Positions 9,898 through 20,700 of a stretch of DNA of 64,000 nt are shown piece by piece. The stretch is from Ophiosphaerella korrae. Taxonomy: Eukaryota > Ascomycota > Dothideomycetes > Pleosporales > Phaeosphaeriaceae. The DNA is taken from the NCBI GenBank assembly GCA_028456385.1, contig JALNQF010000235.1:1-64000 (forward strand), written 5' to 3'. A program made the translations under genes and the position numbers. Position 1 is the stretch's first letter, and every line of letters begins with the position of its first letter. The notes under the pieces are model-generated. The model did no database searches, was not told the DNA's origin, and saw nothing but the letters and a program-made list of their open reading frames with translations.

Positions 9898-10530
9898 TGT
9901 AGCACTCTCCTAGCTCCCCGTACTTCTGTGCAATACGGGCTCGCTTTCTTGACAAGTTCGGTCCGATAAGACTCTTCTCTAGTTATGACTAGTACACAGT
10001 GAGGGTCTTACAGTGACATCTCAAAAATTCAAAATACAGCACGAGCAAAAGTGGATACACTAGTGTGCGTGCTTGCAAGGCCTTAGCTACAGACTATTAC
10101 AGGGACTACCACCAATGAGAAAGTCCGCACCTCTCTTCCCAATGTTATTCTAAAATTACGAGCACTTACAGGGAGCTATCTAGGTTACATTGCTTTTGCT
10201 TTAACCACAATACTTGTACGTCGTTAGGCGATCCGTGCTATTCTGGCTCGGCTCGTCTTAGTCTCAACCTAACCTATGACACACTGTGAGGCCGCCAAAC
10301 CTCCGCCTTCGTCTACTATGGCTATTTACTAGATTCTGGGCTATCATTTTAGCAACTAACATGCGTCAGGGTGCGATGTGGATCGCACTAGCTTGACTCA
10401 AAACTTAGTTCAATAAAACCGTGCAAGCTAAATTAGATATCTCTTCGGTGTATATACTAGATACATATTTATAAGCCTACTCCCAACTCAGAAAGTGAAA
10501 TTCCCCCTACTGATTCTAAATCACTCAACC
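9898..10530. other. LOG upstream region; no gene seen
   Basis: Balanced composition with no coding frame that I recognise. A TATA-like ATATTTATAAG lies near 10465-10475, about 60 bp before the LOG start. The start codon context CTCAACCATGAG is good for fungal initiation. This is the likely LOG promoter and 5' leader. Confidence 0.45.
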
Positions 10531-11242
10531 ATGAGCTCATCAATTCGGTCGAAAAGCTTAGTCCTTTGCGTGTTCTGCGGTATGTTCTTCATGGCCTTTT
10601 TGTTTTGCAATCGCGGATCTAATTTCACATTTAGGATCCAGCACAGGTAGCTCACTGAGTTACTCACAAGGGGTAGAGGAGCTTTCCAAACAAATATGCG
10701 CCAGATCCTGGTCACTGATCTATGGGGGCGGGTCAATGGGCTTGATGGGACTCCTTGCCAGGAGCGTTGTCAAAATCCAAGGTCCCAATTCCGTCCTAGG
10801 GATCATCCCCTCGGCCTTCCTTCAAGCCAATGGCGGCCCAGAACAAGTGCCTGACGAACGTGAATTTGGCCAGACTCAAGTTGTATCGACTATGCATGAA
10901 CGGAAGCATCTTATGGTGGATAAGGCAGATGCCTTTGTGGCTCTTCCAGGCGGCTATGGGACCATGGAAGAACTCCTCGAAATAACTTCGTGGAATCAAC
11001 TCGGCATCCACGCTCGCCCTATATTGGTTTTCAATATTGACGGCTATTTTGATGACATTCTCAACTGGATCCGTAAGGGTGTCAAAGAGGGGTTCATTCC
11101 AAAAGCTCAAGCGGATATCATATATGAGGCCAAGACAGCTGCAGAAGTCGTTGCAGGCATAGAATGCTACAATGGAAGCCACGGCAGCTATACCTTCCTA
11201 AACTGGCCTAGTCATAAACGTGTTATATCGGACAACATTTAG
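10531..11242 (+). CDS. LOG-family cytokinin riboside 5'-monophosphate phosphoribohydrolase, 218 aa
   Basis: LOG enzymes hydrolyse cytokinin nucleoside monophosphates to the active free base plus ribose 5-phosphate, and are typically soluble. The exons are 10531-10579 and 10635-11242. The 55-bp intron runs GTATGT...TTTAG with a CTAAT branch-like site. The joined frame is 657 nt and encodes 218 residues, usual for the family. Family landmarks are all present: VFCGSSTG at 14-21, IYGGGSMGLMG at 45-55, MHERK at 103-107 (the conserved Arg-Lys of the active site) and PGGYGTMEE at 121-129 (nucleotide-binding and catalytic Glu). Removing the intron is required to bring the first GSS motif into frame. 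The gene converges on the IPT gene with 340 bp between stop codons. It lies free of RIP in a balanced island and looks functional. Related lysine-decarboxylase-annotated proteins share the fold, but the MHERK plus PGGxGTxxE pair supports LOG. Confidence 0.93.
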
Positions 11243-11582
11243 AGTAATGAAACTTTTTCCCTTATACCTCATACTTCAAGTGAGGAAAATTTATAGACAA
11301 CTTATTATTCGACAGATGGTATCTCTTTTCTCTTCACGGAATCTCTGCTAAGGCGAGGGTTACAAAATTATCCTAGCTCTACTGTGTCTAGACAATAGAG
11401 AAGCGTTTTACAGCCGAGTCGCGCGGATATCTAAGCAACATTACGTTTCTTTGTTCTGGCCACGAAATGGGGGTTCCAGAGTATTGGCAAGAGATAAAAC
11501 TAATTGCAAAGTGTACTATAAATGTAGTCATGATCTCTTAGAGACCGCTCCATTTCCTGCTTTTATCGCTGGCGCAACTTAG
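11243..11582. other. Convergent 3' region between LOG and IPT
   Basis: This 340-bp gap between two convergent stop codons must hold both 3' UTRs. No open frame of note is seen, and no linker or fusion remnant that would join the two proteins. The genes are on opposite strands, so a simple split of a fused gene would also need an inversion. Confidence 0.6.
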
Positions 11583-12404
11583 TTACATAATCCCGTTGGT
11601 ATCAGCTCTCTTGTCTGCTTGTTTACTAAGCCACAAACAGCACTCTCGAATAGCAGGCTCAATGACTTGTTCATTAAAGACAGAAGGCCCCCTTACTACG
11701 AAAAGCGCAAAGTTCAGATCGAATTTCTGAATGTTGGGCACAATATCAGTCCAGATGGTTGTCATCTGGTTCTCAGCATAGATCCTCGTGTTTGCCTGCA
11801 TCTTGGCTACGCCTTCCAGCCAACATGAGCAAGCGTGTGGACGATTCTTGCATTCCATGACCGGACGAAGCTCGCGGTATCCAATCGACTTCCATATGCC
11901 TTTCGAAAAGTCCGGGCCGGCTAGGAGCTGCCTCTCTAACTTATACAGCAACGCAACTTCTTCATATAAGCCCCGTGATTCCATATCCGCGATCCTTGCA
12001 TCCAATCTTGGACTGAGGGCTGACATTTTGGAATGGAGAATAATAATGGACAAGTTATTCCGTTGAAGATAAGGGTGGAACAGAATAGGTCTCGTCAGTG
12101 AGATAGAGCCACCGACAAGAATGGGAATTTTCCTGTTATCATGAATGGTTTTGATACGTTGGCCAGCGAGTTCGACGAAGTTCTCGGGCTCCTGATCCGC
12201 CGCTACGTAGTCTATCAGATGGTGTATGACGCCGTCGGTTTCCTCTTTAGTAGGTTTTGCTGTCATAATGTCACCAACTTGGTAAGCTTGGAGGCTGTCA
12301 ATCGACACGACCTCGCCATCAAAAGCTTTGGCAAGTGCCACGCCTAGTTTGGTCTTTCCAATGCCTGTGGGGCCGATAACAGCAATAATGGGCAGGTTTG
12401 CCAT
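11583..12404 (-). CDS. Isopentenyltransferase (adenylate-/tRNA-dimethylallyltransferase superfamily), 273 aa
   Basis: IPT enzymes transfer the dimethylallyl group of DMAPP to N6 of an adenine nucleotide, the first step of cytokinin synthesis. I chose ATG at 12404, just before the P-loop; the open frame extends upstream to 12458 but holds no earlier ATG. Motifs are GPTGIGKT at 11-18 (P-loop), DSLQAY at 36-41, TAKP at 48-51, GVIHHLID at 58-65, ILVGGS at 95-100, PRLDARI at 132-138 and GIWKSIGYRE at 169-178. There are no introns and no RIP stops. The protein ends at 273 residues without the C-terminal zinc finger of eukaryotic tRNA-modifying enzymes. This, and the convergent LOG gene, favours free-nucleotide cytokinin synthesis over tRNA modification. 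A TATA-like TATATAAATA lies 65-74 bp upstream (12469-12478). In Claviceps and Fusarium the corresponding domain is fused to LOG; here it stands alone. Confidence 0.92.
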   Translation of the reverse strand: MANLPIIAVIGPTGIGKTKLGVALAKAFDGEVVSIDSLQAYQVGDIMTAKPTKEETDGVIHHLIDYVAADQEPENFVELAGQRIKTIHDNRKIPILVGGSISLTRPILFHPYLQRNNLSIIILHSKMSALSPRLDARIADMESRGLYEEVALLYKLERQLLAGPDFSKGIWKSIGYRELRPVMECKNRPHACSCWLEGVAKMQANTRIYAENQMTTIWTDIVPNIQKFDLNFALFVVRGPSVFNEQVIEPAIRECCLWLSKQADKRADTNGIM

Positions 12405-12468
12405 GGTGGAGCCTTCAATTAATTGGATTGACGATTGTTGGAAAATGTTCGATGGCACAGCAAGTACT

Positions 12469-12478
12469 ATTTATATAG
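12469..12478 (-). promoter_or_regulatory. TATA-like box of the IPT gene
   Basis: The minus strand reads TATATAAATA here, about 65 bp before the chosen IPT start codon. This is a plausible core promoter position and agrees with the ATG at 12404. Assigned from sequence and position only. Confidence 0.4.
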
Positions 12479-14290
12479 AAAAGAAGCACATATCTGGCTA
12501 CTTAATGGTAGCTACCTCCATTCTGAGAGGTGACGAGCCGCTATAGCTAGACGCATCTATTCTCTCAACCCCCAAACAACATCCTAGTAGTCCGAACTTT
12601 AATTTCATCGGCTGATACATGATATGCGAGTGGGGAACGGTATTGGTCATGCTTCCATCCTGTTGGTCTTATTGTTTCGGCCCTATTGGATTGCCTAGTG
12701 CTGGACAGATTCTTCGGGCATATGTTGCGATAAAGCATCTTTGGAAAAGGACCGACAAAGTATGCAAAATTGAAACTCAAGGGCCGTTCTCCAGGCTCCT
12801 GATCGCTCAAGTTGGGGAAAAGAACGCTCAATAAACTTAAGGAGCAGTGAATGGCAATCAAGGTTCGTGTCAGATTCACGCATGGGACAGCTCAATGTTG
12901 GTGGGGAGGGGTTGATTCTCGTTATACTCTGCAATTTGTTTGCCTTTTTGTGTGTCGTTTTTGAGTGATTATTCCCAAGTTTTCTGCAACTCTACTACAT
13001 TTCGTGTCTTAGCTACTTCGCTAGGATTGAATAACGCTACCTAGAAGAGTCGCTATCCCTGTATATATCTGACAATGGAAAAGTTATGTCCAGCAGACAG
13101 TCCAGTCTTTGGCGGACAGACCGAACTAGATGACCAATATTTCTAAACAATAGAGCCGATGTGGCGAAAATACAGGCGCTCTTTGCACTGCCCAAGGACA
13201 TGCATTAAGTCCGGAGCTTTGTTCCACGCCATAACTATTAGAGCGACTTCGGGCATGCTTATAAAATATGGAGAATTGTGTACCCTAGTTAGATATGCGG
13301 CCCTATATCGGCTCATCCTCGATTCGACTGATCAAAAGGCTCAGGCCTGTTCGGTAAGGAGAAAAAAGGTATCCACTAATAACCTTACAGGCGTAAGGTT
13401 CATTTTTTTGCAAACAGGAATCGCGATAATCAGCGACGAGTCGTATGGTTTTCCAAACCAGGGTATAAGCTACCAGGATCTCATCCTAAATGCTGGATAA
13501 CGTTCTGAGCTACTAATAGAAGTCTTTCAGTTGCATACGCTACAACTACCCTAGCCCCAATGGTTGTGTTGCAAAGTCCAGACTTTCTCTACACTCCGCA
13601 CACACCAACTGATGTTCCACATGACTCTCATCCTAGATTTGCGTTTTGGTCACAAAGGAATTGTGTAAGGACATCCTTAGTGCTACTTAGATAAACTTCC
13701 TATGTGGCCGTCTCATTAACCGCTGCACGCGGTAGTTGGTGGCACAACCGGTGGTTGTTTCAGATTTAAGCACTATGTAATGAGAATCCAGATTAGGGTG
13801 TTCATTGTTGTTGTTCTATAGTATTCTGTCTTTTTGTGTGTGTGCCTCTTGCCAAGTGGTAACACCCGAGTCTTGTGCTACTATGCAGTGTTGGTTTTCG
13901 CCTAGCATTTTACAGGAGAGTCGCTATTCTAGCGTAAATCTGACAGGTTAACTCGACTTCATACAGGAGAACAAGCACTGATCAATGCTTCCGTTACTCG
14001 CTGAGGCAATGATTAGCTGTAAAAAAAAGGTTGAATGGACTGGGCACGGACTGCCCTGGAACGTATTGAGCAAGTGAGACGCCAACAATCTTACAGCTGC
14101 CTTTCTGGTAGGTGGTCAGAACAGACTAATCCGTGCACACTCACTAGCATTGCTACTGACGGTAGGCTTTCGCTTGTACGCTGCTATGTCTAGTTTAGTT
14201 GGCGCGCGCGGCGTCGTCTTTGGGGGAGCAGCTTGAGTAGGTTTTATCTGTTCCTATACGTCGAGTGACGCACATCGCGTCTTAAGCTAA
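12479..14290. other. Balanced-composition flank of IPT; no recognisable gene
   Basis: About 1.8 kb without clear RIP. Open frames exist on both strands (minus 12565-12879; plus 13159-13500, 113 codons from ATG), but none resembles a known family and none is supported by a good intron chain. Two diverged segments, 12936-13080 and 13805-13955, share short blocks in the same order (TTTTTGTGTGT, TTCGC-TAG, AGAGTCGCTAT, ATCTGACA), which suggests an old duplication. The region could hold a decayed fourth cluster gene or regulatory DNA; the sequence does not decide. Confidence 0.4.
13159..13500 (+). CDS. Hypothetical 113-codon open frame, doubtful
   Basis: The frame begins ATGTGGCGAAAATAC and ends TGA/TAA-bounded at 13500. 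The predicted protein is basic at the N-terminus (MWRKYRRSL), has no signal peptide or domain that I recognise, and has no family-typical motif. An intron-like GTAAGG...CTTACAG at 13354-13390 is only 37 bp, shorter than every other intron in the window. It may be chance in non-coding DNA. Confidence 0.15.
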   Translation: MWRKYRRSLHCPRTCIKSGALFHAITIRATSGMLIKYGELCTLVRYAALYRLILDSTDQKAQACSVRRKKVSTNNLTGVRFIFLQTGIAIISDESYGFPNQGISYQDLILNAG

Positions 14291-14318
14291 TGAAGCTATA
14301 GTGTATATAGTGTGTAGT

Positions 14319-14449
14319 TGTTAGATGTACGTAGAAATAGCGACTCTCTATAGTAGTACAAAAGCCCTAGTATAACCCTTAGCAGTACGATCTATATAAA
14401 AGGCAGAAAAATATAGAATAAAAAAAATAACAAGCAATACAATTATCTA
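14319..14449 (+). repeat. Possible short solo LTR at the island edge
   Basis: The stretch starts TGTTAGATGTACG, contains a TATA-like TATATAAAAGGCAG near 14394 and ends AATTATCTA, a plausible decayed TG...CA. It is only partly RIP-mutated and lies on the boundary between the gene island and the AT-rich tract. No second copy was found, so the call is tentative. Confidence 0.25.
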
Positions 14450-14643
14450 TTTTTTGCGGGCTACTAAGATTTGTCCCCCTTGCTAGCTATATTTAGATAA
14501 GAGGGTATTATATTATACTAATAAAATTACTTTATAAAGATATAACCTAATAAGCTACTACTTAATTAATACTTGTATATACTATAACTAGTAGTTCTAC
14601 TAATAGTGTTACCTCTTATATAAGCTAAGAGACTTCTAGGCCT

Positions 14644-14647
<4 letters not shown>

Positions 14648-14722
<75 letters not shown>
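14648..14722 (+). repeat. (TAC)25 microsatellite
   Basis: An uninterrupted run of 25 TAC triplets (75 bp), followed by AGCGCGC. TAC contains no CpA, TpG or CpG inside the unit, so it is not a target for the RIP context that altered the DNA around it. Confidence 0.98.
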
Positions 14723-15155
14723 AGCGCGCTTAGGCTATAGTATTAATATATCCTAAGTTTTATTTTCTATTATTTATATATTAACTTATATAAATCTCTT
14801 AGTATAAAAAGCTTTTATATCTTTAAAATAATAATTCTAAGATATTATTAGTATATATAAAGTATAAACTTTATATATAGTAAGAGCTATATTTTATACT
14901 TTAATAAGTTCTATAAAGTTTTATTTTTATTCTATTTTAATTAACAAAATAGTTACTAAAAGTATATTATAGTAGAATTAGTTAGATTAAAAAGTATTTA
15001 GAGATATAATAGAAATAAAGTATAAAATATACTAAAAAGTAATTAAAAAATATATATATACTTAATATTTAAAGTATTAAGCTAATAGACTTTTAAAAAG
15101 TTCTATAATATATAGTAACTAATTCTAACTTAAACTTATAACTTTAAGTTTAAGA
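14723..15155. other. RIP-mutated AT-rich DNA, unassigned
   Basis: AT-rich sequence with almost no CpA or TpG. No domain could be read on either strand. Probably part of the same transposon layer as its neighbours. Confidence 0.5.
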
Positions 15156-17790
15156 TTATAATAAAGTTTTAAGTTATTAATTACTTAAAGCTTTTAGAAA
15201 AAAGTTAAGTAGATTAAAATTTAGTAACTAAAAGATATATATTAATTATATAATAAACTATAAATAATAGATAATTTCTAATAACTAATATTAAAGTATT
15301 ATTATTTTTAGTTAGAAATTAAATTACTAATACTATTCTACTAATATATATATTTACTAACTATTTACTTATACTAATTTATTAATTTATTCTTTATATC
15401 TAGTATTAGTAGTTATAGATTATAGATTACTAATTTATTTATCTATAATGTTTTTAAGCTTATATACTATATAGATTTATAAATTATATTTATTATATAT
15501 ATTAGTTATATATTATTTCTAATTAAAATTATTACTTTACTTATCTTATACTTTATTAGTATATAAGTTAAAACTAATTAGTTCTATTTTAATTTCTCTT
15601 ATTACTACTATAATACTATTTATTTTTTTAAGTAGTTTTTTATTTTTTTACTTTAAAGCTTAAGTTATTAATCTAGTTTTATACTTACTTTCTTAACTTA
15701 TTATTATTTCGCTTTAGCTAATTATATATTATATATATATATAGTAATATTTTTTTATTTTTATTATAAATATTTAAACTTTTAAATTACTTATCTTTTT
15801 TTAAAGTATAGTAAAGCTTATAAAGTATATATTTATACTAATATTTCTAGTATTTTTATAGTAAAGTATAAGTTAAGAATACTTATATATATATTTATAC
15901 TTAGTTATAATAAAGAGAGCTATTAACTATACTTTAAAAAAACTATTATTATAAATTATAAAAGCTAAAAGTAAATATAAAAAGCTTTAAAAAGCTTCTT
16001 AGTATATACTAAAAGAATATTAAGCCTATCTTCTTAAGAATTAAATATATTTATATAATAATTAAGCTTATTAAAATTATTTTTATATAATAAAAGCTTT
16101 AAATAATAAAAAGTTTATTAAATAATTTACTACTTTAGAAGCTAAGCTAGATTTAGAGAATACTATAATAACTCTTTTTTTTTAAAGTAATTTAAATATC
16201 TTTCTATTTACTAAATATATTTTAAAGTTATTTTTTTAAATTTTAATAGTTTTTTTAGTATACTATAAAGTAGTTTAGAGGATTTTAATTTTAGTAGTTT
16301 TTTAGTTTCTTAGAGTAGTTAAAGTTATATTTTAGTTCTTATTTTTTTTTAAAGCTACTCTTTTTTATTAATATTTATTTATTTTACTAAGTAGTAGTTT
16401 TTTTTATTATAGTACTAGTACTATAAAATTTCTTTTACTTTCTATTTTTTTTACTCTTTATATATATTTACTTTATATATAAGTAGTTTTACTTCTTATA
16501 GTACTTTTTCTAGTAATACTATATAAAAAGTTAAGTATATCTTTATCTTACTTAGTAGTCTTAATTTAAATATAACTAGTATAACTTTCTTCTTAATTTT
16601 ATATAGTTTTAAACTAGATTATTTAATTTTAATATTTTTTTATACTTTTTATTATAATACTTTACTATATAATCTTATAAGATTTTAGTATTTTATTATA
16701 ATTAATTATATATATATTTTTTTCTATTAATAAAGTTTTTTTCTTTTATAGTTTAAAATTTTATTCTTTTTAGTATTTAGTATATTTTAAAGTTAAATAT
16801 ATAATTTATAAAAAAAAGTAATACTTTTATTACTATATTCTTTATACTATTATATACTAACTATACTATAAATAATAGCTATATATAATTATTTTAGTTA
16901 TAGTTAAAGTAGTACTTTAAGTACTACTTTACTATCTTGTTTATATATTCTAATTATTTATTTATTTATAGATAATATATTATTAATATTTAATATTTTA
17001 TTTCTAATAATACTATTATTATTCTCTAAATTTTTAATATAAATCTTATATCTTTATTTATAATAATTTTATTTAGAATATAATATTAACTAACTATAGT
17101 TTCTAGAACTTTGTATATAGTAACTTCTATTTTACTCTTTTTTTTATATAGTTTAAAGTATAAGTACTTTATAAGTTTATTTACTATTATTAGAATTTTA
17201 TTATACTTAACTTTATATATTATATTTTTTTATCTTTAGTAATATTATAATAAAGTCTATTATAATAGTTATTTAAAAATACTTTAGTACTTTACCTAGT
17301 TATAATATTCTATATAGTATATATTTACTATATTTATTTTAGTAATATTTTATATAATTTTATAGTACTTTAGTTACTAGTTATTTTACTTTTAGTATAT
17401 AGTAGTATTTTTAAAGTTTATTTAGTATTTTCGTAATTCTTTAGTTTTTATATACTAATAGCTTATAGAATTATTATATAAATTTATTTATTTATCTTCT
17501 TATATTTTATTTTAAGTATTATAGCTATTTTTAGTTTCTTTAAAACTTAGTATTTTTTTTATTCTTAACTAAAACTATACTTATAGTATTTACTTCTTTT
17601 TATAAATCTAGTTTTTTACTAAAAGTATTTATAAACTAGTAATATTTTTCTTTTATATATATAATTTTAAAGTTAAATATTAATAAAACCTTTTACTATC
17701 TTATATAGTATTATATTAGGTTTTTATTTATTATAAATTTTATAAAATTTTTATAGTTTATATATATTAGATTTAAAGTATATTTTAATA
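15156..17790 (-). mobile_element. Truncated chromovirus copy, minus orientation
   Basis: It begins with a reversed 3' LTR (15156-15615), then the 3' region and integrase of the dominant family, read right to left. The conserved antisense frame reads on the plus strand near 16045-16175 (KALNNKKFIK then TLEAKLDLE). The match to the copy at 37045-44143 continues through integrase to near the RNase H border, then ends around 17770-17790 where a copia remnant begins. RT, protease, gag and the 5' LTR are missing. Very heavy RIP. Confidence 0.7.
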
Positions 17791-20700
17791 AGTACTTAAA
17801 TCTATAAAGTATATAATAAAATATCGATAATAATAAAAAAAAAATATTATATTATTTTATAGTAAGTTATAAAAATCTCTTTATATATATACTTTAGACT
17901 TTATTATATACTAGCTCTATAATTATTAGTATTATATTATAGTTATATATTTATAACTTTCTAAATTATTCTAATATTAGAAAGCTATTTATATTCTTCT
18001 AATCTACTATACTTTTTTAGCTTAGTACTTTTATTAAGCTAAACTAAAATATATATTATTAAGTTAAGCTTAGATTTTAATAAGTAAATCTTTATATACT
18101 ACTTACTATTTTTTTATTTTTATAAGTTTAAGCTAAGTAAAAAAATACTTTTATTTATTATATAGTAAAGTCTTTATAAATCTATTATCTATTATCTTTA
18201 TAAATAGAGTATATTTAACTTAAATTTAACTAGCTAATACTTTTTACTATAGCTAGTAATTATAGATATTTATATATTATAGTTTAGTTTAAAGCTTAGC
18301 TAGCTCTTTAGTAATTAGTTAAATTATTTACTTTTTATTATACTAGATAGTAATATACTATATAAGTAGCTTTATCTAGAGTTTTTTAAGTAATCTTAAT
18401 ATAAATATTACTTCTTTAGCTCCTTATAATAAAGCTAGTAATTTAGCTTCTATTATAGATATTATAATAGTATTTTATTTATTTACTTTTTAATTAGTTA
18501 GCTTATTAAAAAGCTTAATTATATATCTTAAAGAGCTTTTTCGATTAACTATATTATTAGTAAATAATATATTACTAGCTACTTAAAGTAAGTTACTTCT
18601 TTTAAGCTATAATACTTTTATTTTATATTTTATAAGTATATAAAAACTTAATTCGCTACTACTTAATATTTAGTACTTAGATTTAAAAAAAAATTAAGTA
18701 AGATATAATATTACAAATACTATATCTAGAAAAGTAGTTATAGCTATAAAAAGTAGAGAGCTAATTTTATATTAATACTTATTAATTTTAGATAGTATTA
18801 CTTAGCCTTTATTTAGCTTAAGTTTAGCTATTATTATTAAAGTATTATAATAGATATCTTACCTCTTTATAAGCTAGCTTATTTATTAATAGATACTACT
18901 TATAAGAGTTAAATAAAACTTTACTCTTTATCTTATATAATTTTTACTTTAAAGAACTACTAAAGATTAGCTTTTTTAGTTATAGTATACTTCTTTTATA
19001 AAAAATTAATTTCTTATTTAACTTTTTTAATTTTCTATTTATTATAGGCTATAATAATACTATCTTTAATTATATAGTATAGCTTATATAGTACTATCTA
19101 AGAACTAATATTTTTAAGTATAGATATAAATTCTTTTTACTAATAAAAAAGTAATATCTTTTTTTTTTATATCTTTTTAGTATTTATATATAAATCTCTA
19201 TATTAATAGTAGTATAATTAAAAGTATTTATTATATTATATTATTTTAGTTTAAGATTATATTTAGCTATAATTACTATAAGTAATTAAAATAAGTAACT
19301 TACTAGTATAGTAGTATAAGTATCTTATAATATAATATTTTATTACTAATTTCTATAAATAACTAGTCTAGCTTTATATTTAATAAACTAATAATACTTA
19401 TTAAGTTTATATATATATACCTATATATAGTTAAGTATCTACTAACTAAATAGCTTAATAGATTTAGCTAGTACTTTAGTTTATAATCTTATTTACTAAT
19501 AGCTAGCTAAGAAATTTTATTCTACTTTTTTTAATAGTTTACTTATTCGATAATAATCTAAGTTTATTTAGTATATTAGTAAAAGTAAAAGTTAGCTTTA
19601 ATATTACTTTAGGCTTTTAGTAAGAAGTTTTTTAACTTAGCTTTATTTTTTTATTTTTTTCTATATTCTTTAATATTTTTTACTTAAGTACTAGCTATAA
19701 ATATAAGTACTTATAGTATAGTTTTAGATATACTATAGTTATTATAGTTATTAATTTTAGACTCTAATTAATTACTACTTATTAGTTAACCTACTAATAC
19801 TACTTGTAGTAGTAACGCTAGAAGAGTTAGATAGTAATTAATAATCTTCTTTCTTTAGTAGTAGCTAATTAAATCTAAATTATTATATTAACTTAATATA
19901 TCTAGTCTTATATTATCTTTATAATATTACTTTATTTCTAGTAAATAACTTAGTATATAGAGCTTAATTATTCTTATATATATAGTAATCTCTTTTAGTA
20001 TTTAATATATAAAGTTATTTATTAAGTTTTTAATTTTACTATTAAAAATACTATACTTATTAAATATAATATCTTATATACTAATTACTTTAGCTATAGA
20101 TAGTATATATATATAATAGATATTTAATAATTAATATCTAATAAGATACTTAATCTATTTTTTTAGACTAAGGTATTATAATCTTAATTTTTTATAATAA
20201 GAATCTATTAATATTATAAAGGCTTTATATCTATATAATTTTAAATAAGCTAAGTTTAGCTTTTAAAGCTATATTACTTTATTATAAGCTATTACTATAA
20301 AAAAGTTTTATATAGTATTCTTTAGTTATTTAAATAGTTTAGAGTTTAATTATAAGAATATACTTAAGTTTATATAACTTTTAGCTAGAGTTTTTATAGT
20401 AAGTTTATATTAAAGTATATTATATATAATTTCTTTTTATATATACTTTTAGTATACTTAGTACTTTTATTTTAAGTTTATATATCTAAAGCTAAAAGTT
20501 TAACTATAATACTTTATAATATTAGCTAGTATTAAACTTCTTATTTAACTATTATAATCTTACTATCTACTTTAATAACTTTAACTAATATATTATACTA
20601 AGTTTTTAAGAAGATAATTAAGCTTAATAGTATACTAATAATAGACTTTATAGTTTTATTATTAGAGAAGTAGTAGTTTTACTATAGTTTAGAAAACTAA

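Noticed and set aside
9773..9955. Minus-strand open frame of 60 codons
   Set aside because: It lies in the 172-bp tandem repeat, with no conserved domain.
10521..11182. Two minus-strand open frames across LOG
   Set aside because: Shadows of the LOG coding strand; they cover its intron and motif regions.
12405..12458. 18-codon N-terminal extension of IPT
   Set aside because: It would begin at GTG. The first ATG in frame is at 12404, close before the P-loop as in the family.
11619..12546. Plus-strand open frames across IPT
   Set aside because: Shadows opposite the IPT gene, without domains.
12565..12934. Minus-strand open frames of 104 and 79 codons
   Set aside because: They overlap in different frames, the first starts at GTG, and neither resembles a family or has splice partners.
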